From contig NZ_JACTAG010000001.1 of the NCBI RefSeq assembly GCF_014763045.1, positions 1,364,001-1,428,000 of the forward strand: a DNA stretch of 64,000 nucleotides. The letters are read 5' to 3'. Position numbers and translations under genes: made by a program. The first letter of the stretch is position 1. Each line of letters opens with the position of its first letter. The notes under the pieces were generated by a model. The model saw only the letters and a program-made list of their open reading frames with translations. It searched no databases and was not told the DNA's origin. Source of the DNA: Sulfitobacter aestuariivivens. Its GTDB lineage: Bacteria; Pseudomonadota; Alphaproteobacteria; Rhodobacterales; Rhodobacteraceae. Below, piece by piece: positions 63,834-64,000 of the stretch.

Positions 63834-64000
63834 GGCGATGGCAAATACCATCGTGACCTGCGCGGTCACGTCCACTTCACCCGTTGCGATCGCATCGCCC
63901 ATGCTGCCACGTGGGGCCGACATCTCCATCATGGGCGCGGGGCGCGATACATTGCTGTGTTCTGTCATCCGCAGCACTGTCCCAAGTGCCAACCCAGCGG
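63819..64000 (-). CDS. SIMPL (DUF541) domain protein, C-terminal end only
   Basis: The last 60 codons of a minus-strand gene ending in TAA (63821-63819); the 5' part lies beyond the window. The reading AGLALGTVLRMTEHS is followed by a Pro/Met-rich loop and the closing GEVDVTAQVTMVFAI, the strand pattern of the YggE-like SIMPL domain. These periplasmic proteins form large rings and affect stress tolerance; function is poorly known. Too short for a fuller description. Confidence 0.75.
   Translation of the reverse strand, partial: AGLALGTVLRMTEHSNVSRPAPMMEMSAPRGSMGDAIATGEVDVTAQVTMVFAIAPGLP

Overview
The window is chromosomal DNA of an alphaproteobacterium, most likely a marine Rhodobacteraceae (Roseobacter group) member. 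The evidence is the gene content and order: aerobic cobaltochelatase genes cobS/cobT beside bolA and a J-domain gene, a division/cell-wall (dcw) cluster running mraZ to ftsZ and on to lpxC-bamD-recN, tandem DUF2484 membrane proteins inside that cluster, a DUF1127 gene with CCTCC-loop small RNAs, and a CAP-RTX secreted protein. The DNA is GC-rich, so most long ORFs antisense to the real genes are shadows. No rRNA, tRNA, CRISPR array or intact prophage was seen.

Layout. 1-8.5 kb: housekeeping genes (3' end of pepN, a small membrane protein, a lytic transglycosylase, an unrecognised 444-aa protein, gatB, a thioesterase, a DUF4177 protein, bolA, a J-domain protein, a membrane protein). 8.7-16.5 kb: a TPR protein, cobS, a threonine/serine dehydratase-like gene and cobT in one overlapping operon, an M24 aminopeptidase and a DUF427 protein. 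16.5-46.3 kb, almost all on the minus strand: a CLC channel/transporter, recN, bamD, lpxC, then the dcw cluster read right to left (mraZ, rsmH, ftsL, ftsI, murE, murF, mraY, murD, ftsW, murG, murC, three DUF2484-type proteins plus a fourth small membrane protein, murB, ddl, ftsQ, ftsA, ftsZ). Two stretches on or partly on the opposite strand interrupt it: glsA between mraY and murD, and a flavoprotein, peroxiredoxin and duplicated-domain protein between murD and ftsW.

46.3-51.0 kb is the most interesting part. A leader of about 1.07 kb separates mraZ from a divergent CAP-RTX gene. It carries two arrays of MraZ-box-like TGGG repeats in opposite orientations and a structured segment ending in a 13-bp hairpin, which looks like the UpsM small RNA known from the mraZ 5' UTR of Rhodobacter sphaeroides. 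About 4 kb away are a free-standing double hairpin with CTCCTCCC/CCTCCC loops and its own terminator, and a DUF1127 gene followed by four more CCTCC motifs, three of them in hairpin loops. That matches the CcaF1-CcsR ('cuckoo RNA') arrangement. In Rhodobacter these RNAs and the DUF1127 protein are connected through RNase E-dependent sRNA maturation and control of dcw transcripts, so the region may be one post-transcriptional control module for cell division and stress.

51.0-64.0 kb: uvrD-type helicase, an FMN-dependent alpha-hydroxy acid dehydrogenase, pyruvate carboxylase, then a small accessory scar (a sulfotransferase fragment cut by an IS3-family transposase remnant, plus about 660 bp with no clear gene), a P-loop kinase, an Ala/Pro-rich unknown protein, a putative glycosyltransferase, metY, and the C-terminus of a SIMPL-domain protein running off the right edge.
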